A stretch of DNA of 64,000 nucleotides. Origin: Uloborus plumipes. Its lineage: Eukaryota > Arthropoda > Arachnida > Araneae > Uloboridae. The notes below the pieces were generated by a model that worked only from the letters and a program-made list of their open reading frames with translations, was not told the origin of the DNA and did not search any database. The DNA lies in contig JAXGGA010005535.1 in NCBI GenBank assembly GCA_038373865.1, forward strand, positions 1 to 64,000. Direction: 5' to 3'. Positions 11,777 to 23,623 of the stretch are shown in pieces. The stretch's first letter is position 1; each line of letters starts with the position of its first letter. Position numbers and translations under genes: made by a program.

Positions 11777-12234
11777 AAGACTAGTTAAACCAGAGGAGAT
11801 TCTGAGAAATCTGCGTGTTGGTAGACAATTTAGTTGGCGTCATTCTTGCTTTTAGATGACACTGAAAAGTAGTGTTTTTGAAGTTCATTTTACATTTTCC
11901 TAGCCATCAGTTTTGCAAATGCGGTTTAACTAGTTTTAACTAGTTTTATTTATCATGTGGAAGGTTACTAAAAATTTAGTCATGAATAAACTTACTAATA
12001 AATCGAAAATAAATTTAAAAAAAAAAACAGTCTGTTAAGCACGGTAAATCTTGCCAAGCGAGAACGTTTTCTGATTTGCAGCTTTAGAGCTTGAATGCGC
12101 CACTTTGCGGTGACCGAAGAAATTATACAAAAAGGTAACACATTGCAACTTTGTGTACACAAGGCAGATGTCTTTTTTCTAATAAACTCTGGAAAAATTA
12201 CGCTTCAATTTAACATTATATTTAATGTATATAA

Positions 12235-12723
12235 CGTCGGCACCATGCTAAAATAACGAATGTGAAAAATTGCGTTTTTCAAGTTCGAATTTTACAAATA
12301 ATTAAAATACAAGGATACCTTTGAACTATAGTTTTACGCTTAAAGGTATCTATAAAAATTTAAAAATTGAAAATAACCATACACGTCAGGTGGGAAAAAA
12401 TTATATTCAGTGTTTTGGCTCTCCTGAAAAGTGTTAATTCTCACATTCGTAATGTCTGTACCTCAGAACCAAAACGACGTAAGTCCAAAAATGGCCATTT
12501 TCACTTTTTTACTTCATTGTATGTAGAATCTTATTCTACATCGACTCATTAAAACAGTATTCTTTAAAACAAATTCCTTCACAATTATTTAGTAGCGTGA
12601 AAAGAGCGCGAGTTCCATCCTTTGCATGTTTTCAACAATCGTTTTTTCCCTCTACTGAAAAATGACGAAAATGGACTTACGTTAGTCTGGTTCTGAGGTA
12701 CAGATTTCATCATGGTGCCGACG
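12235..12723. repeat. Region bounded by a perfect 13-bp inverted repeat
   Basis: CGTCGGCACCATG at 12235-12247 and its exact complement at 12711-12723. A second inverted pair, CGAATGTGA with TCACATTCG, lies just inside on the left (12256-12264 and about 12440-12449). The region contains the MITE at 12456-12703, so this may be an older element carrying a nested insertion. Confidence 0.45.
12456..12703. mobile_element. MITE with CTGTACCTCAGAACC ends (copy 1)
   Basis: The 248-bp unit runs from CTGTACCTCAGAACC to GGTTCTGAGGTACAG. Inner matches include GACGTAAGTCCAAAAATGGC at the left and AAAATGGACTTACGTTAG at the right. A second copy lies in opposite orientation at 59016-59265. Flanking ATGT and ATTT are a possible degraded 4-bp duplication. 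Confidence 0.75.
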
Positions 12724-12733
12724 ATACATATAC

Positions 12734-13115
12734 CTGTGGCTTGGTCCTAAAAGGGCCTAAGTCAAAAATGTTAGTTTCGAGAAAAAGGCGATGAAAGATA
12801 TTTGAGATTTTTTACAATGCTATAATTTTCGTATATTAAGATTCCCATTATTATTTTTTGGTATTTGTTTATTGTTAGTGTAAAGAAACATTATTTTATC
12901 GTATGAAATGTTTTATATATTATATAAATTATATATTATATATATAAATATATAATATGTATAATAATTGTTATAATGTATACTATATTATTATATACTA
13001 TATAGGCATTGATTGGCCTTTGTAAAATTAGAGTTTTACTAAATTGGAAACTTTTGGTGTAAATAACACAGAATGTGAAAAAATTGACATTGGCCCTTTT
13101 AGAACCAAGCCACAG
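12734..13115. mobile_element. MITE with CTGTGGCTTGG ends
   Basis: The left end CTGTGGCTTGGTCCTAAAAG and the right end (complement CTGTGGCTTGGTTCTAAAAG) match over about 30 bp with few differences. The interior is very AT-rich with TA runs. Flanking bases are TA-rich. Confidence 0.7.
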
Positions 13116-16100
13116 ATATATATATTTTATGTAAGTCATGAGTTATGGATACAACGACAACAGCGAAAGTCCTTTAAAATGTTTTTATGTGAAGAAATTA
13201 CATAGTTCAACACACTAAGAAAAAAGTAGAGGAAAAAAAATCTTTTGTAAGAAATATAAACATGAACTAAAGAGTAGAAAATAATCTCTGAACGTAAAGT
13301 ACATTCCAGCGACCGGATGTCTTACAATTAGGTATAAAACATTTTAAGGAGCAGAATATAATTGGAATTAAATGATTAAATTGCCAGTGCGTCAAAGAGG
13401 GGGTTAAAAACACGAAAATTTAACCCGTACCTAAACCTACTTTCCAAACTTTTATTTACATACATGTCTTGAATTAATTTATTTTCGTCTTCTATTGATT
13501 TTTCTAACCATAATTTTTAGTATATTTAAAGATTTCGTTTCTTTTTTCTTTTTTCCTATTTCATTTTGTGAAACTTTTTATGCATAAAAAACTTGCGAAT
13601 GGAAAATTAAACATAACTGCTAAAATTATATTTAAGTTTCACTAAAAGCAAAAGCAAAGTTCGTCTTCAAATTAGTAACAGTTTAGCCAGCAAAATAAGC
13701 AATAACTTTTTAGATCACAAGTAGTTGAACGTATATATAATAAATACACAAGAGTTCTAACGAAAACTAAAACGCTCGTTACATTAATAAAAACAAAGTT
13801 TATTTGTTGTAGTGAAACACAATAAATTACCACTTGGTTGCAAGTTCTATCTTTTAGGTTTAATTTTTACGCTGTGTAAGCACAGGGTGTCACTAAATCC
13901 TTTAGAAATTTATTCGCATAAAGAATTGTGTGATGTTTTTCAAATACGCAATTATTCTAAAGCAAACAAATGTTTAGATGCACAAACTAATGTCAAAATC
14001 GACTGTCAAATCTTTATGCAACTGAAACCAGGATGCTTCAAATTCAACTCGACTAAACTTTTATTAGCATTTAAATACATTTCCTAGCTCTATGCTTTAA
14101 TAGCAACCTTATAGACAAAAGTATTTCAAAAGCATTTAATTACCAGCTTTAATAGCGAGTGCAAACTAAATTCTATTATGATTAATTTAAGTGGAAAATC
14201 TTATCAATTTGCGTCATTTCACTTTGCTGGTATTCGCAAATAAATATTTGCCTCAGAAAAGGTTGTTCAACTGGAATTGATGAGCATAATGTATTCGTCT
14301 ACCAAAACGGAAAGGAAACTCTTTTTGACTACAGTTAAACCTTTGGATCTTTTCCAAACACACAGCGAGAAAGGGTTTCTTTGATTGGAGCAACTGTCAA
14401 ATAAACTTCACGCTTAATTGGTAAAGAAGTGAGATAGGTCAAAAGAAAAAGTAGGTTTTTATATTCAGGCTCTATGGTTTATGAATAAAATAATTAAAGT
14501 TTGCAATAGGTATTTGGGACATTTATTTAAGTGTGCGTTTCAGTGTTATTTTTGTCAGGCATTAAATCTTTTAAACTATTAAAATAACATGTGGGGCATG
14601 ATTTTTTCCTTCGAGCTGTTAAAATAAAAAGTAGGGATGCACCAATAAGCAAGTTGGGTGATAACTGATTAATAGGCTGTTAATAATTGGCCAAATAATC
14701 TGTACAGCCGATTAATAATCATGCTAAGTATTTCTACTACTGCTTAGTTCTCCATCATTTTTTTATCTCCTTTTTAGAAAGGATTACTAATTTATCTCTG
14801 AGAGACATTTTCTTCAATTTCATGGTTTTAACAAAATAATTTCAAAAGTTTCATTTTTTCCTTAGTGTGAACTCTGATAATGTGAACATGTGAATATGAC
14901 CTGTGAGAGTTATATTTTAATACACATAATATATTTTAAGCACTTTCGGAACTATTTGTTTCATTTTTACTCTGTGCAAATTTCACACTACATGTTACAA
15001 TCATTGCAGAGAAGTACATTTGTTAATATTAATAAATTTATCCATCATATTTTTTTTATATAAGGTATGCTTTATAAAAATTACTTGAAATATATTTTTC
15101 TGCCGATCAATCCTCAGACAAATTAATTAGTATTGCCGATTATTCGGTGCATAGTTAATAACAAGGAAACACAATATTGCAATTGTAATTGCACATTTGC
15201 TTTAGAGTGCTAAGATTTTTTTTTCAACATTTACCAGAGAACCACATGAATTGTGTAATAGTGAAACAAGTTTAAGGGTTCTGAGGACTCCTCAAAATTT
15301 TAATGCGAAACATTAAATAAATATTATTTAAAAGCTTGTTACTACATTTCTAACATTTTCTATTCAAATACATTTATCTAGGTTCGTAACATTTTGTATT
15401 CATTTTCATCATAAGTTTAGCCAACTTTCTAATTTTATTTAATTGTTTATTTCCTTTTCTTTCACATTCAGTTTATTTAGTATCAACCAAAGATGAAACC
15501 AATAGGTAAAGAATATTTTTTAAGCTTTTACGGCGTCAATCTTAAAATCCAAAATTTAGAAACTAATAGCCACCAGTACATAAGCCTGGAATTTTCTATT
15601 TCTACTATCTCTGAAGAAAATTGAAAAAAAAAAAAAAAAAAGCGAACACAGGAAAACTTTGCAGCAGGCTTCATCTCTTCTTCCACCTCACAGCTCTTAC
15701 TGACCACTGTCCTATGAAGTGCAATTGATAAAGAAAGTCAGTTTTTCTGAAACTTGTTTGAAAGTCTCCTTTTTTCAGTAAAAAACCTGATCCGATAAGG
15801 ATTTTTTCCCAGTAAGAACTGGGATTTTTAAAAAGAAATGCTTCTAAACTATTACATATTTTTTAAAAAAGTAATCAACTATTTTGATCGTCTTCCTATA
15901 ACTCTGCCTTGATCTTCTGCACTCTAGTCTCCAAAGATCTGGGAGTTGGCCATTATTTTAAAATGAAAACACAGTTGCTTTAATATTTAATAATTCAAAC
16001 TCAAATGATCTAAATAAAAAGAAAACATTGTTGTGTCTCCAAAATCAGCTAAAAATATGTTACCTACTAAATATGCACAAATTACATCATATCTCAGACG

Positions 16101-16139
16101 AACAGAAGAATTAGCACTTATAGTATGATTTGTTTCACT
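13116..16139. other. AT-rich stretch with no recognised feature
   Basis: A plus-strand frame at 13812-14087 (91 codons, no true ATG start) shows no family motif and is not called. A loosely self-similar region at about 14640-15150 (ACCAATAAG, GCCGATTAATAATC, TGCCGATTATTCGG) may be a decayed element, but I cannot define ends. Confidence 0.45.
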
Positions 16140-16410
16140 ACACTGCAAAAAAAATGTTTTTACAGTATAATCTGCTAATTTCATAGTTATTTTGAATTAA
16201 TAAACTGTAAAATTTGCTAATTTTACAGTAATAAACTGAAAAATTGCTAGTTTTACAGTGATAAACTAAAAATGTTGGTTTTACATTTCATTACTGTGCG
16301 TTTTACAGTTTTAAACTGGAATCTCTGCTGCCAGTATTGTGTTGTTGCTTTTACAGTAAAATACAGCTAACTTTATGGTAATAAACTGTAATACTGCTTT
16401 GAGGAAAAGT
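16140..16410. repeat. Repeat cluster with TTTTACAGTAATAAACTG-like units
   Basis: It begins CACTGCAAAAAAAATG, like the MITE at 16417, and contains several irregular TTTTACAG and TAATAAACTG motifs. It is probably a diverged relative with internal expansion and no clear right end. Confidence 0.55.
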
Positions 16411-16416
16411 GACGTA

Positions 16417-16751
16417 CACTGCAAAAAATAAACTGTTGTTTTTTACAGTACAAAATGCAAGGTAATAAACTGTAAAATAAGTAATTTTACAGTTTATTAC
16501 CAGGCCCGTCATTTAGGGGGGTTAGAAGGGGTCAATTGCCCCCTCTGACTTTGAGAAATCAATGTATTTACGTTTAAGTGGGCGTGGCTTTTGATGTTTT
16601 AAGATGAAATTGCATTGTGTTTAGACCCTTTGCCCCCCCCCCCCGGAAAAACTTATGGCGGCCTTGTTTATTACTTTTCATTTTGCAGTTTAAAATGAAA
16701 CCACTGCTCTCAGTATTATATTGTACAAAAAGCAGTTTATTTTTTGCAGTG
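16417..16751. mobile_element. MITE with perfect 19-bp CACTGCAAAAAATAAACTG ends, interrupted by a hAT-like MITE
   Basis: The first 19 bp and the reverse complement of the last 19 bp are identical. TA flanks both ends. The element at 16501-16666 has inserted near its middle; without it and one target copy, this MITE is about 161 bp. Confidence 0.85.
16501..16666. mobile_element. hAT-like MITE (166 bp) with 8-bp target duplication
   Basis: It begins CAGGCCCGTCATTTAGG and ends with the complement of CAAGGCCGCCATAAG. The 8-bp TTTATTAC is present at both 16493-16500 and 16667-16674. Short CAGG termini plus an 8-bp duplication are typical of hAT elements. It is related to 18891-21053 and 56179-56347. 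Confidence 0.85.
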
Positions 16752-18337
16752 TACTTTTCATGCGCAAAAACAGAATTCTTTCTAGTCGAAAGATATGAAT
16801 AAAAAGGTATAAGGTATCTTATACATCACATTAACTATTTTTCAAAGCATGTAATGACATAAACTATGATTTTTAGATTATGTCAAACAAAGAATGGAGA
16901 ATCAAAAACTTTGGAAACTCATGCAATATGTATGGGTTTCGCATAAGCACGAACAATCATTAATCTATGAATCTAACGCTATATTCTATATATTAATGCA
17001 TGTCATTTCATTTTCGGTTTAGACAAAAATGCATTGAACTACGTCCTCCAAGCATCAAGCTATATTCGATGTGTGCATGTGCATATAGTTCAGTAATGCA
17101 TATAATCCCTGTTTGCTGGACTCTGCGGAAGTTCTTCCTATTCCATTATACGCACTTTCTAAAAATACAAATTTACCTAATGTACTTTGTTCGCTCTGCC
17201 ATAATGGCTGAATAAATGACTGAACGGCAAATACGTTTTACTCTTTTTATACTAAAACGGTGCTGAAATTAGTTCGCTAATGGAAATATCTTCAACTTGT
17301 TCCGCTTAAGTTAAAACATTCGCTATAATTCAAAAACTAAATGTATGCGGTTAGCTATTTCTAAGAAACAAGAGTAAAAGAAGAAATGGCAAAACAATCA
17401 TATTTTAATATTTTTCATTTCTAACAATGCATCATTAAAATATGCAAACATTACACTATTTTACAAAAGCAGAAGCTTTCTAAACGTCATTGTTAAAAAA
17501 ATTGGCCAGCAAAACAAGAAATAAGTGCATTAAAAATGACATTCAAGCTTTTAAATAATTGGCATTGCAATGCAGCAGCAGGATTAAATGATTAGTTTTG
17601 TTATTTATTTTTTACTTTTAGTTCAATAGGAAAATTTTTAATGACATGTATGAACAATGCATTTTATTTCCAACTGAATCGGTTGTTCTTCAGAAAGAAA
17701 ATATAGATTGGTCTATTATGATTTGTTTTTTGAAACTGAATAATCAGTTTAAGATGATCTTTTATTTGCTGTTGATTAATAGTCGTTCCAAATAAAAGCT
17801 CAAAACCCTTTCTCGTAAGAAGTATATCTCTTACGATTACCGATGCCATTCTAAGCTTTTAAAACTTGCTTTAAAATTCGAGTATTTAACGTTCAAAAAC
17901 TAGCTAGGTGTAGCATCCAAAATCTTGTTAAGTTGACTATTCTTTTCCGATTATTCAATAATTGAAAATGACAAATCAAACTTTATAACACCCCCACCTA
18001 ATCTTATGTATTATTTATCTACCCTGTTTTCTCTTACCAACGCTAGAACTATAATTCAACCGCTACGAGATGGCCGGTGTCAATCAAATGAGAAAACGAG
18101 TCCATTCCTTAAAATAGGTAAAATTTCTACCCATTCAAATTCCCCCATCAATTGTGAATCCCATTCCTCAATTTTCATCTGCGTATCACCCCTTTCTAAA
18201 AATGGACAATCCTGAAAAAAGGAGGAGTCATAGGCCATCTCTGCGAAGTTGAATTATACCTTATTTCTTATTGTGCTGGCTATTGACAAATCTTGGATCA
18301 GTATTTTTTCTTTTGTGTACATGAACAAGTTTTTTCT
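16752..18337. other. AT-rich stretch with no recognised feature
   Basis: No coding or repeat signature was found on either strand. Confidence 0.5.
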
Positions 18338-18422
18338 GTGAGGAAAAATACAACGTTAAAGAAGCACAAATACACAGGTAAGCTTTACACAGGTGCTTCT
18401 TTAAAGTTGTATTTTTCTTCAC
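18338..18422. repeat. Hairpin (copy 2 of the 5090-5171 family)
   Basis: Thirty-base arms (18338-18367 and 18393-18422) starting GTGAGGAAAAATACAACGTT pair with about two mismatches. The core AAATACAACGTT...AGCACAAATACACA matches the 5090 hairpin. Confidence 0.65.
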
Positions 18423-18515
18423 ATTTGTTGCGCAAAGGTATTTATTTTCTTCATTTTTTTTCTGGTTTTTATTGCACATTGTTTCAATGAATAGCTTCTG
18501 AAAACTAAGATACAG

Positions 18516-18580
18516 TGGCACGGGTCGATAGAGCGTTGCTTCAGAAACGCGATGGTTGTAGGTTCGACCATGCTATGGGT
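18516..18580 (+). repeat. tRNA-like sequence, probably a SINE head or tRNA pseudogene
   Basis: GGGTCGATAGAGCG resembles an A box and GGTTCGACC a B box, spaced about as in a tRNA, with TTGCTTCAGAAACGCGA between. The flanks do not form a good acceptor stem, so this is not called as a functional tRNA. Confidence 0.45.
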
Positions 18581-18890
18581 TTTGCTGCTTTTAACTTTTT
18601 TCACCAGTTAATTTTGATCCAAAGTTACAAGAACGTATTATCTAAACTCATTGTAGGATTTTGAATCACAGCTGTTGTACAGTAACCGGAAAAGAAAATG
18701 TATTTTTGCATGGTAATATGTGTCTTAAAGTTGCTTTTTATTTTTGTTGATCTCTTGGTTCTTCATAAAACTACAAAAGTACGGCACCGTGCCATTTTCT
18801 TTTAAATCGATGAAAAACAACAATTCCCTTTGTGCCTGTGATTTGAAAAATTACTATTAAAAATATCGATTTTTTTTTTGGATTACTGCT

Positions 18891-21053
18891 CAGGGACGTC
18901 ATTTCGAAATTTTCCAGAAGGGGGGGAGGGGCAAAAAGTACATACACAATGTAAAATGAACCAAAAAAATCAAAAACCACGCCCACTCATATGGGCAATT
19001 CCACGGTAACTTACGTTACATTTTCACAAACTCTTATGCAGTTAGCTCCTTAGTACAGACAAATATTGTTATAAAAACCTTGTACAAAAGCATTCAGTGA
19101 AAATACCAGTCAAAAGCAAAATTAAAATGCCAAAATATTCGATGCACTTAAATTTTACAAAATTTAACAGTCAAAAATAAGGCAGTAACTTACGTTACAC
19201 AAAAAGGGAACTGCATAATATGAAAATTGGTTCTAAGGCAAATTTCTGCTCTATTACAGCTGTTTTCTTGTTTGAAGTATAATTTATCAGTTTCTCATAA
19301 TATTTAGGAATTAATTTTCATAAATTTAAAATTTTATTTAAAAAATTGAATTTTATGAGAATTTTTAACTGGGTAACTGGCGTTACAGTAACTTACGTTA
19401 CAAAATTCACTTACAAGCATATATTTATTACAAAAACTAATGAATGAAAATTACAGCTTAGTTTAGATCAAAGTACTGAAAATTAACAATTATGAGTTAA
19501 ATTTACAGAAATTTAATGCCAAACTCAATGATCAATCAAAAATATTACAAAACATAAGACTTTTAAATGCATACTGGCGCTGGTATTAACAAGTTCAGAT
19601 AATTCTACTTTCGAATCATGTATTCTCTTATAATAAATTTCCTCTGTCGTTTCTGGCCATTTCTGATTGGTTTCAACAGCAGCCATTACTTTTACTTTAA
19701 ACTCGTTTTCTTCAATAATCGTCACAACTCAAGGATACAATGTATTTTCGTACTTCACCACACACCAGTCACCAGCTTTTATCTCTGTTTTTTCTTCTTG
19801 TTCCTTAAAATACAACTAAACGAAACCCTACATTTTGTTCATTTCTGGTTCTTAAATGGTCATTGTGAATGTGCGGATCTTCAGAAAATTTTTTGATACA
19901 TTTTGCTTTTTCTAATATGTTTCAATACTATCAAGAGTGACTTTTATTTATGAATCTGTAATATCCACATGACTTTTCTCATACCCCTTCTACCGCGCAT
20001 CTTTTCTGCAGAGTTCAGTGGCATTTTAATGCAAAACAAAATATATTTCAATTGAAAGAGATAAACTATTTTTATATTTGTTTTTTCCAAAACATATTTG
20101 ATAACTTTAAATCATAACAGAAGTCATTTTTGAATAATTCATAGTACATTACCTGCTAAATATTCTGAACGCAGTGATATTGTTTAAAGAGAATTAATAT
20201 CTTAATAGCCAAAAAGAAGCATGTAATTTATAATAAAGGTGTATTGTAATCTTCTTAAAAAACAGACATTTTAAGAAATATGAGTAATCTAAATTAAGTA
20301 AATACAGTAGTACAATTAAAAGAATTATTGAATAAATTACTTCTATTAACCACATAGGTTTTATTTACAATTTACTTTATTTCGAAACGCAAGTGTTGAA
20401 GTTCTACTAAGGTAACTTACGTTATCTGCATATGTGGGTAACTTACGTTACACGTTTTGATTGTAGCACAAAAAATTAAATAAACAATATTCAAAAGAAA
20501 ACTACTGCTATTTGCTTAGTACTCATCTATAAGATAGAAAATATAACATAGTTAACATTGTATTGCCCTTTCTTTATTTGCTGTAAAAACTTCAACATGT
20601 TTTTGGTAACTTACGTTACATAGAACAGTGCCTTTTTGAAATTGACATAAATCACTTAATTAAATTGAAAACACTTGTTTCATCAATTCACAATATTAAT
20701 TTAAAGTGTAATAAACAACAATCTTCCTTTGTCACATTTATCTAATGGAAAAAATTGAAACTTATCAATGTTGAAAGTTTGACCATTTGCTCACTGAAAA
20801 TAAAATACTCTAATACCAACTTCAAAGTATTGCCGAAACTAAAAAACTACATTCCTAACAAAAAAATTGTTATAAATAAGAAACTTCTAACATTTTTAAA
20901 CCAAAAAATATGCTGAACAGTCACATTACTCGAGTTTAATTTTTTCAGCGCTTTTCCACACTTGCATGGAATTGCCCATATGCAATACATTGATTTCCCA
21001 AAGTCAGGGAGGGCAATGGACCCCTCTGCCCCCCCCCCTTAATAACGAGCCTG
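18891..21053. mobile_element. hAT-like element (2,163 bp) with 8-bp target duplication and subterminal motif clusters
   Basis: The 8-bp TTACTGCT occurs at 18883-18890 and again at 21054-21061. The left end is CAGGGACGTCATTTCG; the right end complements CAGGCTCGTTATTAAG. GTAACTTACGTTACA occurs at 19006, 19185 and 19388 near the left end and at 20412 (last bases variant), 20438 and 20606 towards the right end. Such repeats near both ends are what hAT transposases use as binding sites; that role is inference. A decayed coding segment lies inside. Confidence 0.8.
19525..19800 (-). pseudogene. Decayed coding segment inside the hAT-like element
   Basis: The minus strand reads KAGDWCVVKYENTLYP, then an in-frame TGA, then VVTIIEENEFKVKVM and NQKWPETTEEIYYKR. 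This pattern (GDW, a basic-aromatic strand, YPG-like turn, VKVM, KWP, acidic-aromatic end) looks like a small all-beta domain seen at the C-terminus of many arthropod transposon-related proteins. The stop replaces what was probably the glycine of the YPG turn. No intact upstream catalytic domain is visible. It is presumably a relic of the element's own protein. Confidence 0.5.
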
Positions 21054-23453
21054 TTACTGCTATCAAGTGCAAAAAAAATTGCGTGGGTCAACTAGTTTTG
21101 CTTAATTATTGCTTGTATTTGTCCCTTTACAACACGGAACCAGCTTATTATACGAGAGCTATTTAGCTTTTCATCGGTGTGCATTCTGTCTTGTAGGGCG
21201 TTAATTAGAAGAGAAAAAAAAATTAAATTAGTCATATTTTGCAATTTCGGTTGTGAAAACCGTTTATTTAAATTAATGGTACATTTCTAAACAGCGAATT
21301 TTTATGCGTATGTTAGAGCTTGTTTAACATCTACATGTTATTTGAAAACTGGAGTTAAGAAGAAAAAAAAAACCTCATCCCTTCACACGATTGATAAGAA
21401 TTTCATTGTTGGCAATCAAGAGCATAACATGACTAATATTTTTATCAAAAAAATCAAATAAACCTTTTAACTACTTTTTTTATGATGAAATCTAAGGAGG
21501 GTTTCGATTCACACTGTTTTACGGTACTATTATAGTGCTGCATCTTATTGTACTACATAATGTACACACACTGCTCTGTTCTCCTTTATGTTTCCCTAAT
21601 TCCCATAGGTATAAACACTGTAATTGGTCATTGGTTCATAAACAAAGCGTTTTTCCACAGCGCGGGAATTTCGATTTACACTTCTTGCGTAAATCGAGAC
21701 ACAACTGCTACATTTGGAGAAAACTTAACTTTGCATCATCGTAATGCAATGGTTAGCATCTGCGTAAAACTCACATTGTTGTCAGGTTAGGTTTGCCCTA
21801 ACCATAATAACAAAAGAGAAAATGCTCTAATTAGGTATAACATAAGGAAGCATTCTCCCATTTTTAATCTACTTATCCGAAATTTAAGTTATGAAAGTTC
21901 TGAAATACAAAAGTAACCTCACATAAGACCCTACTAGTCTAATAAATTCTTCTAATACCAGCCAGGTAACCATAACTGCACGAAACACTCCGAGAAAAAT
22001 CTCGGGAAATTCAATGCTTAAGTGCAAGCAGGGTAATCCGGTAGTCTGGGAAAAGATTTCTAAATAAATATTTAGGTGGAGGAGGTATCCAAGCATGATT
22101 AATACCAATGTAATATTTCACCAAACTCTCGCCAAAGCTCTGGAGTCCTGCCAAGCGGAAGAGGAAGCTGGGATAAATCTTCTGCTTGTAACTTCACTCA
22201 CAGAGAACGGAAGACTTAATTGATTGAGACTGCTAACATAAGTGGAATACGAGTGGATCATTTATTACTTGAAAGCAACTATGAAAACGTTTCTTTTCAC
22301 ATTGATAGACTAATTATGAAGGATTAAACATAATTTTTTGTTTTTATTCGCGAAGTTTAGAACAACAGGAATCATTTTTTGTGCGGAAGGAAAGTGGTTC
22401 TCTTACTTGGGTACTAAAGGTACTATGAAAAGAAATGTAAAAACTTGGGTAATAAAAATATTTTGAAGAGAAGTTAAAAATGGCTACTATTATTAGTGCA
22501 GCAGTTTTCAAAACAATTTTTGGACAGCTCACCATAAAAAGTGGTTTTAAAGCAATTTGCATTATTTTTAAAATAAAAAATTAAATTATTCAGGGAATAC
22601 AGAGTAGTGTAGTATATTGATGTGGGCCTCTTACTGCCTAAGGTTCGAACCGGGCTCCAGTCGATGAATTTTCTAGATGCCGAAAATTGAGAGCATGTCG
22701 CATCATTACGCGGATTGCAAAAAATCCCCACAGTGCTGATTTAGCTGTAAGTACTCTTGGCAATATAAATTTCCTAGTACAGTTTCGGATCAAAGACTAT
22801 CTTCCTCCAGCCGTTGGGGAATCTGTGTTATACAATTCTTGTAGTACTAGTATTCGCTAATAGTGGTTCCACATGAAAGAGGTGGCTAAATCGGGGTTAT
22901 CAATTAGATTTGCAATAAGTGAAAAGCCTGTAACACAGCTCTCTTATTTAAAAAAAATGATCACACAATCAACATCCGATAACAATTTAAACGGATGATA
23001 TTGGAAATCTCTTGTCCTGTCTTTAAGACAGTTCATGACATTTCCTTTGATAACATGTCAAATGTGGCCTGTTTTTACTGACTAAAAAGCTGACTTTTTG
23101 GAAGTACTTACAAAGCAAAAATAAGAAAACTAACCTTGGTAAGGAATAAAAAAAAAAAGCTGATTATTGTACGTAGATTGATATTGTGACTAACCGCTTA
23201 CAAGATTTAAAATGGGTAGGTTTCAAAATGCTGCTGTCTAACTTCACGTTGTAATGTTAACGGGTGCAATGGAATTATATTACTATATGCGTCAAGCCGA
23301 CCCTTTGCATTTCGCTTAGAAACGCGCTCAATAACCTAATAGATATTGGCCGGCAACTACAAGGGTGGTTAGAAACGAACTAACATTGTTGACAAACTAG
23401 ATTAAGGTATGTGACATAGTGGAAAACGTGCAGAAATTAAAATGGTTTTGAGT
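21054..23453. other. AT-rich stretch with no clear feature
   Basis: The only item of note is AAGGTTCGAACCGGGCTCC near 22649-22667, which contains a tRNA B-box-like core without a convincing A box, perhaps a SINE fragment. No exon of the cyclase gene was recognised. Confidence 0.4.
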
Positions 23454-23623
23454 CAGTGGCAGATTAAACATGTCGTAATTGTGAGCCGAGGGACCTACCA
23501 CGGACATAGGTGTCCCCCAGAATGGATTCAAAAATGCGTATTATAAATGTTTTACATTGGTTTGTGACAAACACGACTCCTTCCAAAACGCATATCGACG
23601 GGTCCCAAACCTGTCCGCCACTG
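23454..23623. mobile_element. hAT-like MITE with CAGTGGC ends (170 bp)
   Basis: It begins CAGTGGCAGATTAAACATG and ends AAACCTGTCCGCCACTG. The flanking octamers TTTTGAGT and TATTGAAC agree at five of eight positions, consistent with an aged 8-bp duplication. Confidence 0.55.

Noticed and set aside
18516..18580. Functional tRNA gene
   Set aside because: Box-like motifs are present but the acceptor stem does not pair.
21781..21802. Telomere-like GGTTAGG...CCTAACC
   Set aside because: A single 7-bp inverted pair, not a TTAGG array.
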